Below are positions 23,763 to 30,959 of a DNA stretch of 64,000 nt, in pieces. This DNA is from Nonomuraea gerenzanensis (GTDB lineage Bacteria > Actinomycetota > Actinomycetes > Streptosporangiales > Streptosporangiaceae). The stretch covers positions 6,572,001 to 6,636,000 of the forward strand of contig NZ_CP084058.1 of the NCBI RefSeq assembly GCF_020215645.1, in the 5' to 3' direction. A model generated the notes under the pieces. It did not search any database. It saw only the letters and a list, made by a program, of their open reading frames with translations, and was not told where the DNA came from. The position numbers were made by a program, and so were the translations under genes. The first letter of the stretch is position 1; every line of letters starts with the position of its first letter.

Positions 23763-24143
23763 TCAGCTCGTGATCGGGGGGATCCACTCGTTGAGCTGGA
23801 CCGTCACCCCGTTGGGGTCGGCCAGCCGCGTCACCAGCTCGCCCCACGGCTCCCGCCGCAGCGGGGCGGTGATGGGGGCGCCTTCGGCGCGCAGCCGCTC
23901 GTACTCGGCGGCCAGGCCGGTGACCGAGAAGACGACGGTCGCGTCCGCCAGGCTTTGTCCCGGTTGCCACCGCTCGGGGTCGAGCGCCACCAGGATCAGA
24001 TCGACGGCCCCGTCGTCCCGGCCCAGCACGATGAAGTCCTCGCCGGCCAGGACCTCGCGGAAGCCGAGGTGGCCGGTGAAGAACCCGCTGGAGGCGGCCG
24101 GGTCGGCGACGGTCAGGGAGATCGCGGAAGAGACGATGTTCAC
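23763..24143 (-). CDS. VOC-family (glyoxalase/bleomycin-resistance fold) protein
   Basis: A 126-residue protein from GTG 24143 (VNIVSSAISLTVADPAASSG). Two beta-alpha-beta-beta-beta modules: FFTGHLGFREVLAGEDFIVL, then ADATVVFSVTGLAAEYERL and a terminal LADPNGVTVQLNEWIPP whose glutamate position is the typical metal ligand site. Members include dioxygenases, glyoxalases and resistance proteins; substrate unknown. It sits downstream of the LysR gene, and a conserved palindromic block occupies its upstream region. Confidence 0.82.
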   Translation of the reverse strand: MNIVSSAISLTVADPAASSGFFTGHLGFREVLAGEDFIVLGRDDGAVDLILVALDPERWQPGQSLADATVVFSVTGLAAEYERLRAEGAPITAPLRREPWGELVTRLADPNGVTVQLNEWIPPITS

Positions 24144-24194
24144 ACCGCGACACCAGAAAAAGACATATGCCCATCTACCTCGCAAACAGGTGCG

Positions 24195-24281
24195 CTTGTT
24201 CGATGGGTCAAGCATCGTGGCGGACAGCACCGTGGATCAACGGCGACTATCGCAACGGTCGTCAACCTGTGGTTGACGGTC
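24195..24281 (-). repeat. Promoter-block copy 1 (inverted relative to 25958-26045)
   Basis: Read on the minus strand this roughly 85-bp block is alike in sequence to the plus-strand block at 25958-26045: a 17-bp palindrome, then GACCGTTGCGAT, TCGCCGTTGATCC, and GATGCTTG followed by CCATC, with about three quarters of positions identical by eye. It covers the last codons of lysR and the space before the VOC gene. Confidence 0.75.
24261..24277. promoter_or_regulatory. Palindromic operator GTCAACC-N3-GGTTGAC (copy 1)
   Basis: A perfect 17-bp inverted repeat overlapping the stop codon of the LysR gene (24262-24264), upstream of the VOC gene on the same strand. The same palindrome with one mismatch precedes the serine hydrolase gene at 26133. 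Dyads of this size are typical LysR-family targets. Confidence 0.7.
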
Positions 24282-25152
24282 CCAGCTCGCGCACCACGCG
24301 GGCGAGGGCGCGGATCATGTCGTTCTCCGCCTCGGTACGCCACACCAGTCCGTACGGCAGCGGCTCCATGTCCGAGACGGGCAGGTACACGATGTCCGGG
24401 CGCGGATAGTAGTGGGACACGTGGGCAGGGAAGAGCGAGACCGTCTCCCCCATACCCGTGTGCATGAGGATGTCCTCGGCGCTCCGCACGGTGACGGTCC
24501 GCTCGATTGACCGGCCCTTCGGCGTCAGCCTCGGCACATAGCGGTCCAGCCATTCGCCGGGCACCGCCTCGACGTCGATGTGCTGGAAGTCGCCGACCGC
24601 CTCCAGAGAGGCCGTGGACCACTTGGCCAGGGCGTTGTCGCCGGCCACGGCCAGCACCCTCGGCTCGGCGAAGAGCAGGGGTCCCACGGTCAGGTCGGGC
24701 TCGTCCACGGGCGGCCAGGTGACCAGCACGTCCGCCTCCCCGTTGCGCAGCTGGGCGAACGGGTCGGAGTAGCCCGACACGCGCAGCCGCAGGTCCCACT
24801 GCGGGTGCAGGGCGCGGAAGGTCTCCCAGTACCGGCGCTGCTCCTGGACGTTGACGGGGAACAGGCTGACCCGCAGGGTGCCGCTCTTGCCCCGGGCCGC
24901 CAGCCGGGCCCGCTCCAGGCTCTGCGTCAGCCCCTGGTGCACCTGGCGCAGGTCGTCGCGGAGCTGCTCGCCCACCGGGGTGAGCCGGACGTTGCGGCTG
25001 TCGCGGGCGAACAGCTCGACGCCGACGGCCCGTTCCTGCTTCTTCAGCGCCTTGCTGACGGCGGCCACGGAGACGTGCAGCCGCTCGGCGGCGCGGCCGA
25101 AGTGCAGCTCCTCGGCGAGGGTCAGGAAGATCTCGATGTCGCGCAGTTCCAT
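24262..25152 (-). CDS. LysR-family transcriptional regulator
   Basis: A 296-residue regulator from ATG 25152 with GGAGGG upstream. The N-terminal winged helix reads IEIFLTLAEELHFGRAAERL then HVSVAAVSKALKKQERAVGV, followed by a linker helix and an effector domain (GTLRVSLFPVNVQEQRRYWE, LRNGEADVLVTWPPVDEPDL, LPYGLVWRTEAENDMIRALA). Length normal. A 17-bp palindrome overlaps its own stop and recurs before the serine hydrolase at 26133, so this protein is the best candidate for controlling both the VOC gene and that hydrolase. Confidence 0.9.
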   Translation of the reverse strand: MELRDIEIFLTLAEELHFGRAAERLHVSVAAVSKALKKQERAVGVELFARDSRNVRLTPVGEQLRDDLRQVHQGLTQSLERARLAARGKSGTLRVSLFPVNVQEQRRYWETFRALHPQWDLRLRVSGYSDPFAQLRNGEADVLVTWPPVDEPDLTVGPLLFAEPRVLAVAGDNALAKWSTASLEAVGDFQHIDVEAVPGEWLDRYVPRLTPKGRSIERTVTVRSAEDILMHTGMGETVSLFPAHVSHYYPRPDIVYLPVSDMEPLPYGLVWRTEAENDMIRALARVVRELGPSTTG

Positions 25153-25176
25153 GGACCCTCCTGCCAGGGAGATCGT

Positions 25177-25410
25177 TCATTCGGTGCGTAAGTATGACAT
25201 GCTCGACACCGTCTCCCGGCCGCGCGACGGCTGGGACGCTCGGGTTGTCCAGCGCCCGTGCCCGCGTCGGGCGGCCGCGCCCGAGCCTGGCAGCAGATCG
25301 ACGTCGCCGGCGCGCATCGGCTCGCCGCAGCCGGCGCAGCGCAGCTCGACGTGGCCGATCTCGCCGCACGCGTGATGCCGGTAGAGCAGCAGCGTGCCGA
25401 TGGCGGCGCC
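25177..25410 (-). pseudogene. HxlR-type regulator C-terminal fragment
   Basis: Minus-strand reading gives GTLLLYRHHACGEIGHVELR then CAGCGEPMRAGDVDLLPGSG, ending at TGA 25177-25179. The CGxxGHVELRCxGCGEPM zinc-ribbon-like end is characteristic of some HxlR winged-helix regulators. The DNA-binding part is missing; upstream the reading joins directly to the metallo-hydrolase fragment. Confidence 0.5.
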
Positions 25411-25418
25411 GGGGACGG

Positions 25419-25667
25419 TCAGGGCGTCTCCGGGGTGGAACAGGACGTCGTCGATGAGGAGTCGGCCCAGATGCGCGGGCCCGGGTTGGCCGCGGCGGCC
25501 CGGCGCAGCCGCTCCTCGGAGAAGTGGTCGAAGTGCTCATGCGTGACCAGGACCGCGTCGGCGCCGTCCAGCGCCTGCGGCTCGGTCAGGCCGCCGGGGT
25601 CGATGACCAGGCGGCGGCCGTCCTTCTCGACGCGGACGCAGGCATGGCCGAACTTGGTGAGCAGCAC
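25419..25667 (-). pseudogene. Metallo-beta-lactamase-fold hydrolase, N-terminal fragment
   Basis: From GTG 25667 (GAAAGG upstream) the frame reads VLLTKFGHACVRVEKDGRRL, VIDPGGLTEPQALDGADAVL, VTHEHFDHFSEERLRRAA. HEHFDH is the HxHxDH zinc motif of UlaG-like MBL hydrolases. After about 75 residues the frame is lost; GRLLIDDVLFHPGDALTV appears in another frame and then homology switches to a HxlR tail. Roughly the last half of the enzyme is deleted. Confidence 0.65.
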
Positions 25668-25705
25668 AGGGGGCAACCTTTCTCGCACAGTACAACGCCG
25701 GTCTG

Positions 25706-25915
25706 GTGCGTACCGAGCCCCATCCCGGCGACGGCCGCAAACTCCTGCTGCACATCACTGGCGACTGGCGCGCCCGCCTGCAGCGCGAACGCGACCGGCG
25801 CGCCGGCACCCTGGACGCCGCCATCCGGGACGTCTTCACCCCCGAAGAGCGGCAGCAACTACGCGCCTGCGTCCCCCTGCTCTCCCGCCTGACCGCGCAC
25901 CTGACCGGAGACTGA
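25706..25915 (+). pseudogene. MarR-family regulator, C-terminal fragment
   Basis: Sixty-nine codons: RTEPHPGDGRKLLLHITGDW, RARLQRERDRRAGTLDAAIR, DVFTPEERQQLRACVPLLSR. This is the wing and C-terminal dimerisation helices of a MarR protein (usually about 150 residues). The recognition helix and N-terminus are absent. Confidence 0.6.
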
Positions 25916-25957
25916 CGCGCGGCGAACGGCATGATCCACGGGGCTCTTGCCCGGTTG

Positions 25958-26045
25958 CGACCGTCAACCGCGGGTTAACGACCGTTGCGATGCTCGCCGT
26001 TGATCCGCGGCGCCGCCCGGCGGGATGCTTGGTCCATCCCGAGAA
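25958..26045 (+). repeat. Promoter-block copy 2, upstream of the serine hydrolase
   Basis: Plus-strand counterpart of the block at 24195-24281. It keeps the palindrome, the GACCGTTGCGAT and TCGCCGTTGATCC strings and GATGCTTG, and ends about 90 bases before the ATG at 26133. Confidence 0.75.
25963..25979. promoter_or_regulatory. Palindromic operator GTCAACC-N3-GGTTAAC (copy 2)
   Basis: Same 17-bp dyad as 24261-24277 with one mismatch between arms, 153 bases upstream of the hydrolase start at 26133. Probable LysR site. Confidence 0.65.
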
Positions 26046-26132
26046 CACGCCCGCCGGAAGGCTGATCAGCCATGTCCCGACACACGGCGGCGCGCGTCGT
26101 TCACCTGAGCTCCACACCGAAGACGAGGAACC

Positions 26133-27329
26133 ATGAGAACCCAAACCCCACCGGCGACCAAGGCCCTGCGGCGTGCGGCGGTCACGGCGGTGGCCGCCGC
26201 ACTGCTGGCCGGGACGGCCACCCCCGCGACGGCCGCCACGGACCGCGACCGCCCGGAACTGCGGAAGGCCATGCAGGCGTTCGTCGACGCCGGTTTCACC
26301 GGGGTGCAGCTGCGCGTACGCGACGAGCGGGGTGAGTGGACCGGCAGCGCCGGGGTGCGCAAGCTGGGCCAGGCCGCCAAGCCTCCGACGAACGGCTCGT
26401 TCTGGGTGGGCAGCAACACCAAGACCTTCGTCTCGACCATGGTGCTGCAGCTGGTGGCCGAGGGCAGGGTCCGCCTGGACGGCCCGGTGGACGACTACCT
26501 GCCCGAGTACGGGCTGGACCGGCGCATCACGGTGCGGATGCTGCTGGAGCACACCAGCGGCCTGTTCAACTACACCGGTGACTTCGACCCCGACGGTTCG
26601 TGGGTGACCGGCATCCCCGCGATGAACAAGGACTGGCTGGACAACCGGTTCAAGACCTACCAGCCCGAGGAGCTCGTACGGCTGGCGCTGTCCAAGCCGG
26701 CCAGGTTCGAGCCGGGCGCGGACCAGCAGTACACCAACACCAACTACACCCTGGCCATGCTGCTGGTCGAGAAGGTCAGCGGCCGCACGTACGGCGAACA
26801 GCTGCGGCAGCGCATCCTGCGCCCGCTCGGCCTGAAGGACACCCTGCCGGCGGGCGACCGGACGGAGCTGCCCGGGCCGCACGCCCACGGCTACTACCGC
26901 CATGAGGAGGACGGCCGGTCCAGGACGGTCGACATCAGCCGCCAGAACGTGTCCCTGTTGTCCGGCGCCGGTGACCTGATCTCGACCACGAAGGACCTCG
27001 CGACCTTCTTCTCCGCGCTGAACGCCGGCAAGCTGCTGCCGCCCGCGCTGCTGACCGAGATGCGCACGCCGAACCCGAAGATGAGCTACGGCCTGGGGAT
27101 GTACGCGGAGAACCTGGGCTCGGACTGCGGCATCGTCTATCGCCACAACGGCAGCCCGCCGCACGGTTACGGGGCGCTGATGTACAGCTCGCCCGACGGC
27201 AAGACGACCGTGACCGGCTCGGTGACCTGGGTGGACGACGCCACCAGGGGCCCGGCGGCGGCGAAGTGGCCGTCTCTGGTGGACGGCCTCGTCAAGCAGG
27301 TGTTCTGCGACGGGCAGACCGCAGGCTGA
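26133..27329 (+). CDS. Secreted serine hydrolase (beta-lactamase / DD-carboxypeptidase fold)
   Basis: A 398-residue exported protein from ATG 26133 (GAGGAA upstream). Sec signal peptide to about residue 35 (ATPATAA). Motifs: S94-N-T-K97 (SxxK), QYTNTNY (YxN) and a late YRHNGSPPHGYGALMY (HxG). The closest relative in the window is the catalytic half of the fusion at 22182-23654: both share DRPELRK, GEWT, LQLVAEGR and the EHTSG/QHTSG strands. It probably acts on peptidoglycan stems or peptide substrates in the wall. The duplicated palindromic promoter block suggests LysR control. Confidence 0.9.
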   Translation: MRTQTPPATKALRRAAVTAVAAALLAGTATPATAATDRDRPELRKAMQAFVDAGFTGVQLRVRDERGEWTGSAGVRKLGQAAKPPTNGSFWVGSNTKTFVSTMVLQLVAEGRVRLDGPVDDYLPEYGLDRRITVRMLLEHTSGLFNYTGDFDPDGSWVTGIPAMNKDWLDNRFKTYQPEELVRLALSKPARFEPGADQQYTNTNYTLAMLLVEKVSGRTYGEQLRQRILRPLGLKDTLPAGDRTELPGPHAHGYYRHEEDGRSRTVDISRQNVSLLSGAGDLISTTKDLATFFSALNAGKLLPPALLTEMRTPNPKMSYGLGMYAENLGSDCGIVYRHNGSPPHGYGALMYSSPDGKTTVTGSVTWVDDATRGPAAAKWPSLVDGLVKQVFCDGQTAG

Positions 27330-27493
27330 CGGCCCCTGGAAGTGCCGCGTCCACTCGAGGAACTGCCGGGGTGGTCGCCGTGATCGTGGTACCGAGCGCG
27401 GCTCACGCCCGGATCAACGAGCTTGCCCCTCCGGGAACTTCTTGATCACGCCGCGGTGGCGCCCGGCGCCGGCGGCGGCTAGGCTATGAACGA

Positions 27494-27510
27494 ATGACCA
27501 AAGGAGTCAT
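27494..27510. promoter_or_regulatory. TetR autoregulatory operator overlapping the ribosome-binding site
   Basis: ATGAC-N7-GTCAT encloses AAAGGAG (27500-27506), the ribosome-binding site of the TetR gene at 27515. A wider dyad CTATGA...TCATAG extends it. Binding would block both transcription start and translation-region access of its own gene. Confidence 0.65.
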
Positions 27511-27514
27511 AGCC

Positions 27515-28111
27515 ATGGCAGTCGCGTTCACGACCGGCGAGAAGGCCCGCATCACCGGCCTGCTGCTCGACACCGCCGAGGAGCTGTTCACCACCCAGGG
27601 CCTGAAGAAGACCTCGCTGGACGAGCTGGTGGCGGCGGCGGGCATCGCCAAGGGGAGCTTCTACGCCTTCTTCGACTCCAAGGAGTCGCTCTACCTGGAG
27701 GTCATGCTCCGCCGCGCCCCCCGGGTGGCCGCCCGCGTCACCGAGGCGCTCACGGGCCCGCCGGGGCTGGAGAGCCTGATCGCCGTCATGCGCGCCATCA
27801 CCGACGTGCTCACCGGCGACCCCCTCTACCGGCGGCTCCTCACCAGGCCGGACGAGCTGGAGGCGGTGACCAGGCGCGTCGGCCCCGAGCAGATCGCCCG
27901 CGTGACCCCGCAGCTCGTCACCCCGCTGCTCGACCACCTGGCCGCCGGCCAGCGCGCCGGGGTCGTGGTCGCCGACATCCCGCCGGAGACCCTCGTCGGC
28001 GTGATCCGCGCGGCGGGGCTCATCGTCGTCGACCGCGACCGCTTCGGCCCCGCCTACGAGCAGGTGCTCGATGCCACCATCACGATTCTTGCGAGGGGGA
28101 TGCTCGCATGA
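27515..28111 (+). CDS. TetR-family transcriptional regulator
   Basis: A 198-residue regulator. ATG 27515 is chosen over 27494 because AAAGGAG lies nine bases upstream of it. The helix-turn-helix reads TSLDELVAAAGIAKGSFYAF (about residues 34-53), then FDSKESLYLEVMLRRAPRVA. The ligand domain (LTGDPLYRRLLTRPDELEAV) is of the QacR/AcrR-like type with about eight helices. Its stop overlaps the DUF6653 gene by four bases, so that gene is its likely target. Confidence 0.9.
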   Translation: MAVAFTTGEKARITGLLLDTAEELFTTQGLKKTSLDELVAAAGIAKGSFYAFFDSKESLYLEVMLRRAPRVAARVTEALTGPPGLESLIAVMRAITDVLTGDPLYRRLLTRPDELEAVTRRVGPEQIARVTPQLVTPLLDHLAAGQRAGVVVADIPPETLVGVIRAAGLIVVDRDRFGPAYEQVLDATITILARGMLA

Positions 28112-28656
28112 GCGTTCTGGACAGGTACGCGAAGCTGGCCGGGATGAGCGAGGAGGCGTGGCGGCGGCACGCCAACCCGTGGAGCGTCTGGACCCGCTTC
28201 GCCGCCATCCCGCTCGCCGTCCTGGCGATCTGGAGCCGCACGTGGATCGGCTGGTGGGCGCTGGTGCCGCTGGCGCTGGTCGCGCTGTGGCTGTGGGCCA
28301 ACCCGCACGCCTTCCCGCCGGTCGGCACGCCGGTCGCCTGGTCCTCCCGGGGCATCTACGGCGAGCGCCTGTGGCTGGCCGACCGCTCCCGCATGCCCAC
28401 CGGGTTCGCGGTCGTCCAGCGCGTCTGGGTCGCCGGCGCGCTCGCCGGGGTCGCCGTGCTGGCCTGGGGGCTGATCGCCCTGGAGGTGTGGCCGACCGTG
28501 TTCGGCGCGACCCTCGTCGTGTACGGCCAGCTCTGGCGCATCGACCGCCTGGGCATCTTCTACGACCAGGCCACCGCAGGATCAGCCGAACAGGGTGCGC
28601 CCCCAGTAGTCCCCGGCGTCCCTGACCCCGGGCGGGCAGGCGAACAGCCCGCTTGA
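28108..28656 (+). CDS. DUF6653-like membrane protein
   Basis: A 182-residue protein coupled to the TetR gene through ATGA. Four hydrophobic segments: FAAIPLAVLAIWSRTWIGWW, ALVPLALVALWLWANPHAFP, VWVAGALAGVAVLAWGLIAL, and VWPTVFGATLVVYGQLWRID. The motif WSVWTRFAAIP and the ending DRLGIFYD fit DUF6653 as I remember it. The last 28 residues (ATAGSAEQG...) lie over the convergent efeB gene and look like read-through rather than part of the domain. Function unknown. Confidence 0.75.
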   Translation: MSVLDRYAKLAGMSEEAWRRHANPWSVWTRFAAIPLAVLAIWSRTWIGWWALVPLALVALWLWANPHAFPPVGTPVAWSSRGIYGERLWLADRSRMPTGFAVVQRVWVAGALAGVAVLAWGLIALEVWPTVFGATLVVYGQLWRIDRLGIFYDQATAGSAEQGAPPVVPGVPDPGRAGEQPA

Positions 28657-29799
28657 GATGTGCCTGATGTACTCGTTGAGCGGATCCGTTCTGGCCAGGC
28701 TCGCCTGGATCGGCACGAACTGCTTGCGCGGGTCGCGCTGGTAGGCGATGAAGAACAGCCCGGCGTCGAGCCTGCCCAGGCCGTCCGAGCCGTCCACGTA
28801 GTTGTAGCCGCGCCGTAGCAGGCGCGCGTCGCCGTGGTTGCTGGGGTGGGCCAGCCGGACGTGCGCGTCGGGCTTCATCGCCGCCAGGTCCACGGGGTCG
28901 AACTCGTGCCGCTTGCCCACCGGCGCGCCCTCGCCCTTGTCCCGGCCGAAGATCTCCTCCTGCTCGCGCAGCGAGGTGCGGTCCCAGGTCTCGACGGTCA
29001 TGCGGATCTTCCTCGTGACCAGGTAGCTGCCGCCCGCCATCCAGCCGGCGCCGTCCGCCGCGTCGGCCCAGAGCTGCTCGCGCAGCAGGTCGGCGTCCTC
29101 CAGTTTCATGTTGCTGGTGCCGTCCTTGAAGCCCATCAGGTTGCGCGGGGTCACCTGGGCGCGCGAGGTGGAGGAGGTGCGGCCGAAGCCGAGCTGCGAC
29201 CAGCGGACGGAGACACGGCCGAAGCCGATCCTGGCCAGGTTGCGGATGGCGTGCACGGCCACCTGCGGGTCGTGGGCGCACGCCTGCACGCACAGGTCGC
29301 CGCCCGAGATCTCCGGGATCAGTTTCTCGCCGGGGAACGCCGGCAGGTCGGCCAGGGCCGGCGGACGCCGGGCGGCCAGCCCGAACCGGCCGTCGAACAG
29401 GGACGGGCCGAAGCCGACCGTCAGCGTGAGGCCCGAGGCGGGCAGGCCGAGCGCCTCACCGGTGTCGTCGGGCGCGGCCTCCGGCGAGCCGCCGACCGCG
29501 CCGAAGGAGCCGGCCTGCTCGCCCTGGGTGAGCCGGGCGGCGGCGGCCGTCCACTCCTGCAGCAGCTCCACCAGCTCGGCCCTGCTGCCGGTGGTGACGT
29601 CGAAGGCGACGAAGTGCAACCGGTCCTGGGCGGGGGTGACGATGCCCGCCTGGTGCTCGCCGTAGAAGGGGAAGGGCTCGGCGGCGGTGGCGTGCGCGAC
29701 CGGCGGCTCCCGCACCAGCGAGCGGGCGGTGATCGCGCCGGCGCCCGCCGCCGCGACCCCGGCCGCGCCGAGGCCGAACAGCTTTCTCCTGGTCACCAT
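28582..29799 (-). CDS. efeB: EfeB, Tat-exported DyP-type haem peroxidase
   Basis: About 405 residues from ATG 29799 (a GTG at 29808 is possible). The twin-arginine signal TRRKLFGLGAAGVAAAGAGA is followed by the DyP fold: FVAFDVTTGSRAELVELLQE, the distal GxxDG motif LMGFKDGTSNMK (catalytic aspartate), ETWDRTSLREQEEIFGRDKG, the HVRLAHPSNHGDARLLRRGY segment near the haem ligand, and the terminal LFFIAYQRDPRKQFVPIQAS. In EfeUOB systems EfeB oxidises ferrous iron or takes part in haem-iron release outside the membrane. Third gene of efeUOB, 12 bases after efeO. Its end overlaps the convergent DUF6653 gene by 75 bases. Confidence 0.93.
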   Translation of the reverse strand: MVTRRKLFGLGAAGVAAAGAGAITARSLVREPPVAHATAAEPFPFYGEHQAGIVTPAQDRLHFVAFDVTTGSRAELVELLQEWTAAAARLTQGEQAGSFGAVGGSPEAAPDDTGEALGLPASGLTLTVGFGPSLFDGRFGLAARRPPALADLPAFPGEKLIPEISGGDLCVQACAHDPQVAVHAIRNLARIGFGRVSVRWSQLGFGRTSSTSRAQVTPRNLMGFKDGTSNMKLEDADLLREQLWADAADGAGWMAGGSYLVTRKIRMTVETWDRTSLREQEEIFGRDKGEGAPVGKRHEFDPVDLAAMKPDAHVRLAHPSNHGDARLLRRGYNYVDGSDGLGRLDAGLFFIAYQRDPRKQFVPIQASLARTDPLNEYIRHISSGLFACPPGVRDAGDYWGRTLFG

Positions 29800-29811
29800 G
29801 ACGATCACCGC

Positions 29812-30948
29812 CTACTTCGCCACGATGGGGGCGATCCTGCTGATCGGCTCGCCCAGCGCGTTGATCACGTCGGAGAGGCTCTTCAGCTCGGCCTCGGACA
29901 GCTCGTCGTGCAGCCGCCAGCCGTCGCCCCGCTGGTGCTTGTTCAGCTCGGCCTCGGCGGCGGCGAACTTCTCATCCAGCGTCCCGACCAGCTCCGGGGC
30001 GCGTTCCTCCAGCACGGGGCGGAGCGCCTGGACCGCCGCCTTGGAGCCTTCGAGGTTGGCGTCGAAGTCCCACAGGTCGGTGTGGGACCAGATGTCCTCC
30101 TCGCCGGTGATCTTCCCGGTGGCCACCTCGTCGAGCAGCTCCTTGGCGCCGTTGGCCAGGTTCAGCGGGGTCAGCTCGGTGGCGTTGGCCTTGGCCACGA
30201 TCGTCCTGACGTCCGCGATCAGCTTGTCGGCGACGGGTCCGTCCTGGCTGACGTCCTTGTGGATCCACAGATCCTTCTCGATCTTGTGGAAGCCGGTCCA
30301 CTCCTCACCCTCGGCCAGGTCCGCCTCGCGGGCGTCGATGGCCGGGTCGAGGTCGCCGAAGATCTCGGCGACCGGCTCGATGCGCTCCCAGTACGTCCGC
30401 GAGACCGGGTACAGCTCCTTGGCCCGCTTCAGGTCGCCGGCCTTGACCGCGTCCACGAACTCCTGGGTCTTGACCAGCAGCGTGTCGCTCTGCGACTTGA
30501 CGTAGCGCTGGTAGCTCCGCGTGGCCTCGGCCAGCTTGGCGTCGGCGTTGAGCGCCTTGTGCTCGCCGGTGACCTTCAGCGGGTTGCGGATGCCCTTGCC
30601 GACCATGCCGGGCTTGCAGGCCGTCTCGTACGTCCCGGCGGGCAGCTCGGCGATCAGCTCGCGGGTCAGGCCGGGCACGATGTTCTCCACCTCGGCCATG
30701 ACCCGGTCGCCGGGAGCGTACACGTAGAACTCGGTCACCTTGCTGCCGCCGTTCGTGATCGCGAACGTGCTGGTCCCGGCGGCGACCTCGGAGACGGCGA
30801 CCTTGCACTCGGTGTCGCCGGCCGCGACCGCGATCCTGCCCGGCTGCCGCGCCGCGGCGGAGCCGCCGGGGGCGGGGGGCTCGGCCGCGCAGGCGGTGAG
30901 CGCGGCCAGGGCCAGGGCGCCGGCGGTGAGACGGATGATGGCGGACAT
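29812..30948 (-). CDS. efeO: EfeO, iron-binding lipoprotein of the EfeUOB system
   Basis: A 378-residue exported protein from ATG 30948 (AGGAG upstream). A lipobox LTAC lies after a hydrophobic signal (ALALAALTAC). An N-terminal cupredoxin-like part (TECKVAVSEVAAGTSTFAIT, TEFYVYAPGDRVMAEVENIV, GTYETACKPGMVGKGIRNPL) is followed by the M75 imelysin domain with FGDLDPAIDAREADLAEGEE, WTGFHKIEKDLW (HxxE motif) and HTDLWDFDANLEGS. It binds iron outside the membrane and hands it to EfeU. Middle gene of the operon, downstream of efeU and an iron box. Confidence 0.94.
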   Translation of the reverse strand: MSAIIRLTAGALALAALTACAAEPPAPGGSAAARQPGRIAVAAGDTECKVAVSEVAAGTSTFAITNGGSKVTEFYVYAPGDRVMAEVENIVPGLTRELIAELPAGTYETACKPGMVGKGIRNPLKVTGEHKALNADAKLAEATRSYQRYVKSQSDTLLVKTQEFVDAVKAGDLKRAKELYPVSRTYWERIEPVAEIFGDLDPAIDAREADLAEGEEWTGFHKIEKDLWIHKDVSQDGPVADKLIADVRTIVAKANATELTPLNLANGAKELLDEVATGKITGEEDIWSHTDLWDFDANLEGSKAAVQALRPVLEERAPELVGTLDEKFAAAEAELNKHQRGDGWRLHDELSEAELKSLSDVINALGEPISRIAPIVAK

Positions 30949-30959
30949 GGTGCTCCTGT

